Both the position numbers and the translations under genes were made by a program. This document shows positions 1 through 7,359 of a stretch of 13,621 nucleotides of DNA, piece by piece (the stretch's first letter is position 1; each line of letters starts with the position of its first letter). The stretch lies in NCBI GenBank assembly GCA_029264635.1, contig JARIAA010000046.1:1-13621 (forward strand), in the 5' to 3' direction. The notes beneath the pieces are model-generated. The model was not told the DNA's origin. It did no database searches and saw nothing but the letters and a program-made list of their open reading frames with translations. Origin of the DNA: Psychrobacter sp. Lineage in GTDB: Bacteria > Pseudomonadota > Gammaproteobacteria > Pseudomonadales > Moraxellaceae.

Positions 1-602
1 AAAACTAAATAACGCTGATTGGGAAAGTCAATGGCGGTTAGCTCCTCGCCAATGCCCATGGCAATGGCGTCCTGCCCAAAGATAAATATCGGTACATCAG
101 CACCAATAGTAGTAGCGATTTTTATCAGCTCATTTTGATTAAGATTAAGCTGCCAAATCTCATTTAATGCTAATAAAGTAGTAGCGGCATTGGAGGATCC
201 ACCGCCCAATCCCGCTCCCATTGGCAAATGCTTGTCTAAGGTAATGCGAACTGGTGGTAGATGCTTAGGTAGTTCGTTTGACTGTATGACAGACGCTAAT
301 AACGCGCGTGCGGCTTTAAAGATGAGATTATCTTCTATGTTAGAAGTTACCGCGTCTGCGCCTGCTAATGTTAGCAGCTGATTACACAGCTTATTAGCAT
401 CGGACATACTATCCATATTAATCGCTATCGCTTCATCTGCTACCAAAAAATGCAGATAATCACCCCAATCAAGCAAACGAAATACTGTTTGCAAGTTATG
501 ATAGCCGTCTACACGTTTGCCAACAATATGTAAAAACAGATTGATCTTTGCAGGCGATAAACGGCTAATGACTGTATTAGAAGGCGTATTGTGTTGAGTC
601 AT
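1..602 (-). CDS. ispE: 4-diphosphocytidyl-2-C-methyl-D-erythritol kinase IspE, 3' end cut by window edge
   Basis: Cytosolic GHMP-family kinase that uses ATP to phosphorylate the 2-hydroxyl of CDP-methylerythritol in the MEP pathway to isopentenyl diphosphate. I translated the minus strand by hand from the ATG at 602-600 and it stays open to base 1, giving about 200 residues of a protein that is usually 280-300 long. Visible landmarks are the N-terminal SPAKINLFLHIVGKR-DGYH block (residues 16-36), which carries the substrate-binding Lys and Tyr-His of the family, the glycine-rich ATP loop PMGAGLGGGSSNAAT near residues 123-137, and IGADVPIF near residues 161-168. An in-frame TAG lies four codons upstream of the ATG, so no longer start exists. 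No clear Shine-Dalgarno is visible. It begins 37 bases after the lolB stop, so the two are probably co-transcribed. Product assignment is firm; only the C-terminus is missing. Confidence 0.96.
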   Translation of the reverse strand, partial: MTQHNTPSNTVISRLSPAKINLFLHIVGKRVDGYHNLQTVFRLLDWGDYLHFLVADEAIAINMDSMSDANKLCNQLLTLAGADAVTSNIEDNLIFKAARALLASVIQSNELPKHLPPVRITLDKHLPMGAGLGGGSSNAATTLLALNEIWQLNLNQNELIKIATTIGADVPIFIFGQDAIAMGIGEELTAIDFPNQRYLV

Positions 603-639
603 AGATAGCGGCTATTCTGTGAGTAACGTTAAGTGAGTA

Positions 640-1269
640 TTATCTATTTTGATGATTAATGGTCATTACCACTTTGTTACCTTGAGGTTGAATGGCGCTA
701 ATTTTACTGGGCAGTTTATCATTGCCCTTGTAATCAAAGCTTGCCGTCCACTGCCCATTGATCGAGCTGATAAGACGGCCTTGAGCATCAAGTTGCGGCG
801 CGCTGTCTGACGGGGCTGAGCGTCCAGATATCCAATAGGGCATTTGTGATATCGGTGCTTGCCAGCCTGTGGCTTTTTGCAGTAAGGTTTCGGGGTCATC
901 AGCCGTCAAAGTACCAGTTTTTTCACTGACCAAGGTTGCGGTTTTGCCATCATATTCAATATTAGTTTTGCCAATGCCCAAAGCCCCAATCAGCTCAATT
1001 GCAAAACGCTCATTTTGCTGACCCCATGCGTAAAAAGCACTACCGCCTTGCGCCTCAGCTGTACCATTGGCAGGAGTCGTTACCCCAATTTTGCCATTAA
1101 TACTAAAATTCTCAAGCTTTTGTGCTTGTACAGTAGGCGAGGTAGGTTTGCTAGCTGCAGTGCCTTGTAAGGACTGACAACCAGACGTTATCAATAGTGC
1201 AGTGGCAATAGCACTAAAGGCGGCCAATTTTTTGGATGGCTGGCGTCTTGTTACTAAAAAAGCGGACAT
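640..1269 (-). CDS. lolB: Outer-membrane lipoprotein receptor LolB
   Basis: LolB takes mature lipoproteins from the periplasmic carrier LolA and inserts them into the inner leaflet of the outer membrane; it is itself a lipoprotein. The 209-residue product has a basic n-region (TRRQPSKK), a hydrophobic stretch and Cys31 after ILLITSG-type residues. The lipobox is loose (ITSG-C instead of L-A/S-G-C). The mature part shows FSINGKIGV, a hydrophobic loop region (IGALGIGKTNI) and the family signature GWQAPISQMPYWISGR. I chose the ATG at 1269: GAGGA sits 8-9 bases before it. The open frame continues to a TTG at 1284, but starting there would place that ribosome site inside the gene. A TATAAA box on the minus strand (plus positions 1288-1293) could be a -10. 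It lies downstream of the TPR gene and 37 bases ahead of ispE, the same order as in Pseudomonas. Confidence 0.93.
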   Translation of the reverse strand: MSAFLVTRRQPSKKLAAFSAIATALLITSGCQSLQGTAASKPTSPTVQAQKLENFSINGKIGVTTPANGTAEAQGGSAFYAWGQQNERFAIELIGALGIGKTNIEYDGKTATLVSEKTGTLTADDPETLLQKATGWQAPISQMPYWISGRSAPSDSAPQLDAQGRLISSINGQWTASFDYKGNDKLPSKISAIQPQGNKVVMTINHQNR

Positions 1270-1425
1270 AGAGTTGTTCCTCAAAAATTTATATCAAAAA
1301 TGATTTAATAAAACCATTAAAAATATGACATCCAATTTGTTACCCAGTTATGCCTTCTTGTTAAATCATCTTAAGTGACATGGCACTGATCATATATCAC
1401 AAAAGCAAATACAGACGACTGAACA

Positions 1426-3414
1426 TTAATAAAGCTGTATGCGATCAGTAATATTTTGCTGCCCAAACGAGAAGCGCTCCTGTAAGTCTTCTAGTAACGT
1501 ATCGACTTTTTCATTGTCACCTAGGCCTTGATAGGCACGGAGCAACAGCACGCCAGAACGTAGCGTCGGTAGTACATCATAGGGCGCTTGTAGATAGTCG
1601 ATGACTTGAAGATAGTTTTGGTTACTCAGGGCACTGCTAGCCAAGACATTCAGCGCTTGCAGATGCAGCTCATTATCATAGCGCGGATCATCGAAGCGAA
1701 TCTGGATAATGGTTTTTGCGAGCGCTAATCCTTGCTCAGAGTTTTGATCATTAGACAAAAGCAACTGAGCATAACTGAGCTTATAAGACAAGTTTTTGGG
1801 GTCTAGGGCTTGCAAATGATTGAGTAAAGTACGTTTAACAATATAATCGTTACGATCGTCGAGCAGTTGCGCGCGGGCAAACAGGATCGTTTGGTTGTCA
1901 GGGTATTGGCGACTGACGCGCGTCAATAATTGTAGCGCCTCATCTGCCCTATGATGCTGCCATAAAATGTTTGCTTGCAAGACATAGGTTTCAGGTGCAA
2001 AAACCGCAAATTGCTCGCGCAGTTTGTCTAACGTTTTGATGGCAGCGTCCACATTACCGTTTAGTAATTCAAAATCAACTACCTTTTTACGAGCAGCAAG
2101 CACCAGATCTTCTTGCATAACGCTGTTCAAGTAAGATTTGGCTTGCTCAAAACGCAATTGGCGCTCTGCACTGATACCGAGATAGTAGTAGGCTTGATTA
2201 AGATAAGCTGGAGTTTTTGCCAATCTATTAAGCAGCCTATCAGCACTTTGATATTCTTCAATATCCAAACTGACTAACGCGGCTAATAAAGTAATTTCAG
2301 CATCATCATCAAAGCGCTGATGAGCTTCAAGTAGTAATTGCCAAGCTTCTTGACTCTGTTTTAGATCCAATAAATAGCGAATCTCATATAGATACAGGCT
2401 TTTATTATCAGGGTTACGTAGGCGCGCTTGATTGATATAACTAATGACCCGTTTTGCAGGCTCAATTTTGCGTAATATATCAGCTTTTAAAGTAATAAAG
2501 GGCACATAATCAGGTTGGCGAGCAAGCGCGCGATCAATATGAATTATAGCAACTTCAGGCTCATTAAACTGATAAAGTAGCCCTGCTTTTAAGACAGATA
2601 ATGAGGCATTTTGCTCGCTATTGATCGGTTGTAGAGCTTCTAAGAGTTCACGCTGGTCGCTGGTGGTCGTAGGGTAGATACCAATCAATATCTCGCTCAA
2701 GTCAGTACGTGGATCATAAAGTAAAATGCGGTTTAACGATTCACCTGCGAGTGCATAATCGTGAGCTTTGAGTGCTAAGTGCGCCACATAAAACCAAGCA
2801 GGTACATGGTCAGGATTTTGATCTTGCCAGGTTTTGGCAAACTGTAATGAGTCATCGACATTATCGTAACGCAGCGATAAGCTCAGCGCGCGCTCAAATA
2901 CCGCGGTTGCATCCTCTTTAAAAGCTTGTTGTTTATATAATGCTAGCGCTCGGTCAATCTCTCCACGGTCAGCGGCGAACTCCGCATCTAGTAACGCATA
3001 CAGACTAGGTTCACTAAGCTCTGGCGGTACTAAAGCGCTTGCAGCTAAATCATCGCTATTAACGACGTTATCTGTATCAGTACTATCAGATAATCGTCTT
3101 TGTAATCGCTCATTATTATCAAGGCTACTTGTATCGTCACTTGCTGACGTAGTGGGGAATGCAGATGCCATCAGCTCGGCACTAGTTTTATGAAACCCTG
3201 TGTGCTGGGTGCTGTTATTTTGTACCGTATTATAAGTAAAAGTATTGTTAAAAACGGTATTATCAAAAACAGTATTAGCAGTATCTGTCACAGCCGTGTC
3301 AGGTACGTATGACAATGGTGAGGTATCGACAAAATTTGCATGGGCAGAAGTACCAAGGCACAAGTAAGTCGCTAACAATAACGTTAGCTTGCGGCGCTGA
3401 CGTAGACCATGCAT
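1426..3414 (-). CDS. Exported tetratricopeptide-repeat protein of the hemA-lolB locus
   Basis: Predicted secreted protein of 662 residues built almost wholly of helical TPR-like pairs, the type that acts as a protein-protein scaffold; the precise partner is unknown. From the ATG at 3414 it opens with a classical signal peptide: basic MHGLRQRRK, a Leu-rich core, then TSAHA before the likely cleavage site. A Ser/Thr/Asn/Asp-rich, probably disordered segment follows, holding a five-residue tandem repeat. From about residue 132 (LYALLDAEFAADRG) to the C-terminus there are roughly a dozen helix pairs such as AWFYVAHLALKAHDYALAG and AYYYLGISAERQLRFEQA. The frame is also open to an ATG at 3507, about 30 bases from a possible promoter. 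I prefer 3414 because of the signal peptide, although neither start has a good Shine-Dalgarno. A TPR gene occupies the same place between hemA and lolB in Pseudomonas (PA4667), suggesting a conserved envelope role. Confidence 0.85.
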   Translation of the reverse strand: MHGLRQRRKLTLLLATYLCLGTSAHANFVDTSPLSYVPDTAVTDTANTVFDNTVFNNTFTYNTVQNNSTQHTGFHKTSAELMASAFPTTSASDDTSSLDNNERLQRRLSDSTDTDNVVNSDDLAASALVPPELSEPSLYALLDAEFAADRGEIDRALALYKQQAFKEDATAVFERALSLSLRYDNVDDSLQFAKTWQDQNPDHVPAWFYVAHLALKAHDYALAGESLNRILLYDPRTDLSEILIGIYPTTTSDQRELLEALQPINSEQNASLSVLKAGLLYQFNEPEVAIIHIDRALARQPDYVPFITLKADILRKIEPAKRVISYINQARLRNPDNKSLYLYEIRYLLDLKQSQEAWQLLLEAHQRFDDDAEITLLAALVSLDIEEYQSADRLLNRLAKTPAYLNQAYYYLGISAERQLRFEQAKSYLNSVMQEDLVLAARKKVVDFELLNGNVDAAIKTLDKLREQFAVFAPETYVLQANILWQHHRADEALQLLTRVSRQYPDNQTILFARAQLLDDRNDYIVKRTLLNHLQALDPKNLSYKLSYAQLLLSNDQNSEQGLALAKTIIQIRFDDPRYDNELHLQALNVLASSALSNQNYLQVIDYLQAPYDVLPTLRSGVLLLRAYQGLGDNEKVDTLLEDLQERFSFGQQNITDRIQLY
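3202..3276 (-). repeat. 15-base tandem repeat coding a five-residue Asn-Thr repeat in the TPR protein
   Basis: Within the TPR gene five consecutive 15-base units encode NTVFD, NTVFN, NTFTY, NTVQN and NSTQH. The first two units are nearly identical in DNA (AATACTGTTTTTGAT against AATACCGTTTTTAAC) and later ones diverge, as expected for an old slippage expansion. The repeat falls in the low-complexity linker just after the predicted signal peptide. Confidence 0.7.
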
Positions 3415-3542
3415 GATGCCATTTAACAAAGCCTGAATGCTAAATTGCCCATCATACGTGAGTTGTAGCGCAAGTTTCGATTGAAATAACAATCCAAAAA
3501 AAATCATAGAATAATGATAGGCACCTATAAAAAAGAAACGCT

Positions 3543-3569
3543 AGTATAAAAGAGGATAGCCAAAGTAAA
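3543..3569 (-). promoter_or_regulatory. Candidate promoter for the TPR gene
   Basis: On the minus strand TATACT (plus 3543-3548) is a 5/6 match to a -10 box. The -35 could be TTTACT (3564-3569, 15-base spacer) or TTGTTT (3567-3572, 18-base spacer); neither has ideal spacing. Transcription would begin near 3536, upstream of both possible starts of the TPR gene (3507 and 3414). Only sequence similarity supports it. Confidence 0.35.
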
Positions 3570-4005
3570 CAATAGTACTCATGTTAACTGAAAACACAAA
3601 ATATCGTACTACAATAAGCCATTACTTTATTCTTATTTGTTGACCAATGGATACAATAAAGCGATAAATATATTAGGTCGTGACCTCACTGCAATTATTA
3701 GATGTTCAAATAGACTAACATCATCTATTTAATAGTAACACACTGTCCGTTGCAATCAGGTTGTGATTGGACATACCAAGTATCTCACTACCGCTACTAT
3801 TAATTATTTGGCTCACCGCTATAAGCTGATGATTCTCTATTATTAGTAACCAGTTAGGACGCTCTATTATGACAATTAAAAGCGGATACTGTGGTTGATT
3901 TGTGGCTGATGCGCCCAGATACAAGCAGATAATAGTCGCAGATGAGCGAGTATTAAATAAAACCGGTAACAATGATATAATAAGCGGTTTTATATTCGTA
4001 GCATC

Positions 4006-4014
4006 TGCTATACA
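4006..4014 (+). promoter_or_regulatory. Candidate extended -10 of a hemA promoter
   Basis: TGCTATACA matches the TGn-TATAAT extended -10 pattern with one mismatch and would give a leader of about 115 bases. A competing TATAAT lies 30 bases upstream at 3976-3981. I cannot choose between them from sequence. Confidence 0.3.
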
Positions 4015-4135
4015 ACCTATTCAAATCAATAACGTTACGTCTATGCACCGGCTAATGTCCGACTGTAGTGTGCTTATTTAGCATTCTATGAGGGTCAATT
4101 AGGTCAGTGAACGTTATGTTTATGGTCTATCAATA

Positions 4136-5527
4136 ATGAGATTAGTGGTCATTGGGGTCAATCACAAAACTGCACCAGTCGCTCTACGAGAGCGCTTGGC
4201 GCTGGTGGGCGACGATGTAACTAGGGCGCTTGAGCAGCTAGAGGTTTTTACTGATGGTAGCGTGATTGTCTCCACTTGTAACCGCACCGAGATTTATGCC
4301 CTAGTTCCTCAAGCATCGGCCCCTCAGACATCAGTGCAAACATCAATCTTGCCAGTAAGTGGCGCTAATGCTACTTTCGCGAATAGTAACATTCATAGCG
4401 AGAGCAGTTTATCTTCGGCAGCGATTAGTGCTCATATTGTAAAAATTAAAGCTTGGCTTGCTGACTTTAAGCAACTGCCATTAGCTGAGATTGATCCTTA
4501 TCTGTATGTGCATCGTGATATTCATGCGCTTACCCATTGGCTAAGAGTCGCTGCGGGTCTAGATTCTATGATATTGGGTGAGCCGCAAATATTGGGTCAG
4601 ATCAAGCGTGCGGTCCATCTTGCTCAAGATGAAAAAGCGTTGAGCAACCAGCTCGGCTGGATTGTCGATCAGGTATTTGCTGCCGCCAAACGCGTGCGTA
4701 ATGAAACGCAGGTAGGGGCGCAAGCGGTCTCACTAGGCTTTGCCGCCGCCAAACTTGCCACACAAATTTTCAATGATCTGCCCAGTCGTACTTTATTGGT
4801 GGTAGCAGCAGGTGAGATGAATCGCTTGGTTGCGACTCATATTGCAGGGCTTGGGATCGGGCGTGTTATCATCTGTAACCGTAACCCTGAGCGAGCCGAG
4901 GCTTTGGCGGCTGAGCTACGCCATCCTAATCGTAGTGTTGAGGTTAGATCTTTGCAAGAGCTGCCGCAAGTGTTGGCAGAGGCTGATATTGTGAGTAGCT
5001 GTAGTGGCAGCATGGATGTATTAATTGATAAGACGATGACCATACAAGCGCTGAAACGCCGTCGTTATCGCCCGATGTTGATGATAGATTTGGCAGTACC
5101 ACGAGATATTGATTCCACTATCAGCCGCATAGATGATGTCTACCTTTACTCTGTTGATGATCTGCAACATGTCATTGCAGGCAATCTTGAACAGCGCAGG
5201 CAAGCGGCCGTTGATGCGGAGCTGCTGGTAAGTCAACTGGTTGTTGAGATGGAGCGAAGCTTTCAAGTACGCCAAGTGGGAAAAGACATTCAGCATTATC
5301 GCATGTCTACTCATAACCAAGTCGATAAGCTACTTCATGAATCCATTGCCAAGCTTGAGCAAGGGGATGCAAGTGCAGAAGACATTATCACAGAGCTATC
5401 AAGGCGTCTCACTCAAACGCTCACGCATGCGCCATCAAAGCTTATGCGTAAGGCGGCCCGCGAAGGCGACAGTGAATTATTAGATTTTGTGGTATCGGGT
5501 CTGCATGACGCCTATCGTAAACGCTAA
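4136..5527 (+). CDS. hemA: Glutamyl-tRNA reductase HemA
   Basis: Cytosolic NADPH-dependent enzyme that reduces glutamyl-tRNA(Glu) to glutamate-1-semialdehyde, the first committed step of C5-pathway tetrapyrrole synthesis. The 463-residue product has the N-terminal GVNHKTAPVALRER block (7-20), the catalytic STCNRTEIY with nucleophile Cys48, AAGLDSMILGEPQILGQIK (139-157), the nucleotide-binding domain (about 219-345) with VPRDI and YLYSVDDLQ, and the C-terminal dimerisation helices ending HAPSKLMRKAAREGD. Two oddities: about 37 extra residues (roughly 57-100, rich in Ser, Ala, Thr and Asn) after the catalytic motif compared with the E. coli enzyme, and Ala224 where the family normally has the first Gly of GAGE. 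The ATG at 4136 puts MRLVVIGVNHKT in the normal register, though no good Shine-Dalgarno precedes it. prfA and prmC, its usual downstream partners, are absent. Confidence 0.97.
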   Translation: MRLVVIGVNHKTAPVALRERLALVGDDVTRALEQLEVFTDGSVIVSTCNRTEIYALVPQASAPQTSVQTSILPVSGANATFANSNIHSESSLSSAAISAHIVKIKAWLADFKQLPLAEIDPYLYVHRDIHALTHWLRVAAGLDSMILGEPQILGQIKRAVHLAQDEKALSNQLGWIVDQVFAAAKRVRNETQVGAQAVSLGFAAAKLATQIFNDLPSRTLLVVAAGEMNRLVATHIAGLGIGRVIICNRNPERAEALAAELRHPNRSVEVRSLQELPQVLAEADIVSSCSGSMDVLIDKTMTIQALKRRRYRPMLMIDLAVPRDIDSTISRIDDVYLYSVDDLQHVIAGNLEQRRQAAVDAELLVSQLVVEMERSFQVRQVGKDIQHYRMSTHNQVDKLLHESIAKLEQGDASAEDIITELSRRLTQTLTHAPSKLMRKAAREGDSELLDFVVSGLHDAYRKR

Positions 5528-5710
5528 GGGTAGACCATTATTTGTCAGTGAATGGTAAAAGCGCTAGCAATACTCTTAGCTGAACAAACCGTTGTCAACT
5601 GTCATTATCGGTGCTAATATCAAGCTATCACCTACGTATTAAATGATAAAAACGTGGCGATTTTGACTGTGTTGGCTTTAGTTTAAGGTCTTTTTATAAG
5701 TGAGCAGTAA

Positions 5711-5750
5711 CCATTATAACTCGCCTACCATAGCGTAGCCCTTATAATGG
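5711..5750. repeat. 40-base inverted repeat
   Basis: CCATTATAA (5711-5719) and TTATAATGG (5742-5750) are perfect 9-base inverted copies around a 22-base centre that contains its own CTAC (5725-5728) / GTAG (5735-5738) pair. No T-run follows, so it is not a standard terminator. Each arm also contains TATAAT, reading outward in opposite directions. Confidence 0.6.
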
Positions 5751-5948
5751 CGTAAACATCATGTATGACTTCGTTTTAAGTTTTTAAAATAAGGCATACA
5801 AGGCATAATCACCAACGACAATAGCGCTAGGATAAAGTGCTATATCGTCAATCCTATGTCATACTCTCTATTATTACTTGATATTTATTAATCGATATTT
5901 AGCATACCCTATGGCTATTTCATTAATAATATCTCGATGAACGTCTAA

Positions 5949-5977
5949 ATTTTGCTGTAACTAAGCTTTGCTATAAT
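5949..5977 (+). promoter_or_regulatory. Promoter of the aminotransferase gene
   Basis: TGCTATAAT at 5969-5977 is a perfect extended -10 (TGn-TATAAT). The -35 region around 5950-5955 (TTTTGC) is weak, which an extended -10 tolerates. The start would fall near 5984, giving a leader of about 43 bases. The small hairpin AGATG-CCTAA-CATCT (5981-5995) lies at or just after it. Confidence 0.6.
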
Positions 5978-6026
5978 CTTAGATGCCTAACATCTCAATA
6001 GTCTAACAACAAACAAGGAGTGTCCC

Positions 6027-7172
6027 ATGACTGCATTACGTCAAGATATCGATCCAGAAGGTTTATTAGAGTATTCAGTGGTCTATACCGACCGTGCCCT
6101 CAATCATATGTCCAAAGTTTTTCAGCAAGTGATGACTGACTTATCTCGCGAACTAAAATCAGTCTATAACGCGGATGCCGTCGCTATTGTTCCAGGCTCT
6201 GGCACTTATGGCATGGAGGCTGTTGCCGCGCAGCTGGCCCAAGATCAAGATTGTCTTATTATTCGTAATGGTTGGTTTAGCTATCGCTGGACGCAAATTT
6301 TAGAAAAGGGCAACATTGCCAAGTCCTCTACTGTGTTAACCGCGGATCGTACTGAAGATACGGATGCACCAAGACCCTTTGCACCCGTCGATATCGACAC
6401 GGCTGTCGCTAAAATCAAAGAACAAAAACCTGCGATTGTATTTGCTCCGCACGTTGAAACGTCCGCTGGTATTATCTTGCCAGAGGACTATATCAAAGCG
6501 TTAGCAGAGGCAACTCATAGCGTTGGCGGTTTATTAGTGATCGACTGTATCGCCTCGGGTTGTGTCTGGCTTGATATGAAAGCATTGGGTATCGATGTGC
6601 TGATTAGTGCTCCGCAAAAAGGCTGGAGTAGCACGCCGTGTGCTGGTCTTGTGATGCTAAGCGACGCGGCTGTCAAAAAAGTGGACAGCACCGAATCCAA
6701 TAGCTTTAGTCTTGATCTGAAGCAGTGGTTAAACATCATGCGCGCTTATGAGAATGGCGGTCATGCTTATCATGCCACCATGCCGACCGATAGCCTCCGT
6801 CAGTTCCGCGATACCATCAATGAAGCCAAAAAAGTTGGCTTCGATACGTTGTGTGACGCCCAGTGGGAATTGGGAGAGCGTGTCCGTAAAGTACTAGAAG
6901 ATAAAGGTATTGAGAGCGTCGCTGCGGATGGCTTTAAAGCGCCTGGTGTTATCGTATCTTATACCGAACGCGATGATATGCATAAAGGGAGCGCTTTTGC
7001 CGAAGCAGGCATGCAGATTGCCGCTGGTGTGCCTCTAAAAGTAGGTGAGCCTGAGAGCTTTAAAACCTTCCGCCTAGGTTTATTTGGTTTAGATAAGCTT
7101 ACAGATATCGACGGTGCCGTAGAGCGTTTTGAGTCTGTGCTTGAAAAAGTATTGGCGGAGCAACCTGCATAG
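6027..7172 (+). CDS. Class V PLP-dependent aminotransferase (alanine/serine-glyoxylate aminotransferase family)
   Basis: Fold-type I pyridoxal-phosphate enzyme of the branch that holds alanine-, serine- and aspartate-type aminotransferases acting on glyoxylate or pyruvate. The exact amino donor cannot be read from sequence. The 381-residue product is of usual length. Visible are the cofactor-phosphate loop PGSGT (56-60), FAPHVETSAGI (139-149), the pyridine-nitrogen Asp173 in LVIDCIAS, the Schiff-base Lys198 in SAPQKGWSS, and Arg349 in FRLGLFG, expected to bind the substrate carboxylate. AAGGAG sits 6 bases before the ATG at 6027, an excellent ribosome site. It has its own extended -10 promoter and a strong terminator, so it is a single-gene unit. 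Genes encoding its usual partners (glyoxylate or glycine metabolism) are not adjacent. The family is sure, the reaction is not. Confidence 0.9.
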   Translation: MTALRQDIDPEGLLEYSVVYTDRALNHMSKVFQQVMTDLSRELKSVYNADAVAIVPGSGTYGMEAVAAQLAQDQDCLIIRNGWFSYRWTQILEKGNIAKSSTVLTADRTEDTDAPRPFAPVDIDTAVAKIKEQKPAIVFAPHVETSAGIILPEDYIKALAEATHSVGGLLVIDCIASGCVWLDMKALGIDVLISAPQKGWSSTPCAGLVMLSDAAVKKVDSTESNSFSLDLKQWLNIMRAYENGGHAYHATMPTDSLRQFRDTINEAKKVGFDTLCDAQWELGERVRKVLEDKGIESVAADGFKAPGVIVSYTERDDMHKGSAFAEAGMQIAAGVPLKVGEPESFKTFRLGLFGLDKLTDIDGAVERFESVLEKVLAEQPA

Positions 7173-7231
7173 CTTACAGATTTTTACTTTGATAAAGGCT
7201 TAAGCTGAGGAATACGTTTATAAGCCATAAG

Positions 7232-7272
7232 AAAATACTGAGCCTATTTAACAAAGGTCTCAGTATTTTTTT
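7232..7272 (+). terminator. Rho-independent terminator after the aminotransferase
   Basis: AAAATACTGAG (7232-7242) pairs perfectly with CTCAGTATTTT (7259-7269). The stem can be extended by CC/GG past a one-base bulge, and a T-run continues to 7272. It lies 60 bases after the stop codon. The A-rich left arm means it could also stop minus-strand transcription, but no gene needs it there. Confidence 0.9.
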
Positions 7273-7289
7273 ACCTTTTTATTATGTTT

Positions 7290-7326
7290 TATAATATAAT
7301 GTATTTTAATAAATTGTATATTGACT
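7290..7326 (+). promoter_or_regulatory. AT-rich promoter/operator region of the YeeE/YedE pair
   Basis: Two overlapping TATAAT boxes (7290-7295 and 7295-7300) lie 60-70 bases before the first gene. AATATA (7293-7298) and TATATT (7317-7322) form the outer arms of an imperfect inverted repeat, and TTGACT stands at 7321-7326 without a partner -10. Relatives of this transporter are often under sulfide- or persulfide-sensing ArsR-type repressors that bind AT-rich palindromes, but no regulator gene is in the window. Confidence 0.3.
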
Positions 7327-7359
7327 TAATCATCAATAAAAATCAGCGGGTAATCTATT

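Larger units (their letters stand above)
3508..4135. other. 628-base divergent spacer between the TPR gene and hemA
   Basis: No convincing gene. A frame on the minus strand at 3721-3972 has only a TTG start, no ribosome site and no recognisable motif, so I do not annotate it. Promoter-like sequence for hemA includes TATAAT at 3976-3981 and TGCTATACA, an extended -10, at 4006-4014, both without a good -35. Further upstream TTGACC (3640-3645) and GATAAA (3663-3668) are spaced 17 bases apart. A short inverted repeat, AGGTC-GT-GACCT, lies at 3675-3686. The long leader this implies for hemA could carry regulation, but no known riboswitch is recognisable. Confidence 0.5.
5528..6026. other. 499-base spacer between hemA and the aminotransferase
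   Basis: No gene with a plausible start and product is visible. Just after hemA a weak hairpin, ACCATT (5534-5539) with AATGGT (5551-5556), lacks a T-run. TTGGCT (5672-5677) and TATAAG (5695-5700) form a 17-base-spaced promoter-like pair that points into the inverted repeat at 5711-5750. AAGGCATAC and AAGGCATAA occur in tandem near 5792. The aminotransferase promoter is at the right end. Confidence 0.5.

Noticed and set aside
1270..1284. Upstream TTG start for lolB
   Set aside because: The best Shine-Dalgarno (GAGGA) lies inside this extension and serves the ATG at 1269.
3415..3507. 31-residue N-terminal extension of the TPR protein from the ATG at 3507
   Set aside because: It would put a long hydrophobic stretch ahead of a complete signal peptide and has no better ribosome site; kept as an alternative because a possible promoter lies close by.
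3721..3972. Open frame of 83 codons on the minus strand in the TPR-hemA spacer
   Set aside because: It starts with TTG, has no ribosome site and no ATG/GTG upstream before a stop, shows no motif, and overlaps the likely hemA promoter region. Protein homology in relatives would be needed to revive it.
624..4037. Eight-base palindrome TAACGTTA at 624-631, 3379-3386 and 4030-4037
   Set aside because: Three copies are slightly more than expected by chance, but one is within a coding sequence and the spacing has no logic; too weak to call a regulator site.
5534..5556. Hairpin just after hemA as its terminator
   Set aside because: The stem is only six pairs, there is an 11-base loop and no T-run.
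7293..7322. Possible BigR-type operator before the YeeE/YedE pair
   Set aside because: Only the outer six bases of each arm match; no regulator gene is present and I cannot recall the consensus with enough certainty to claim it.
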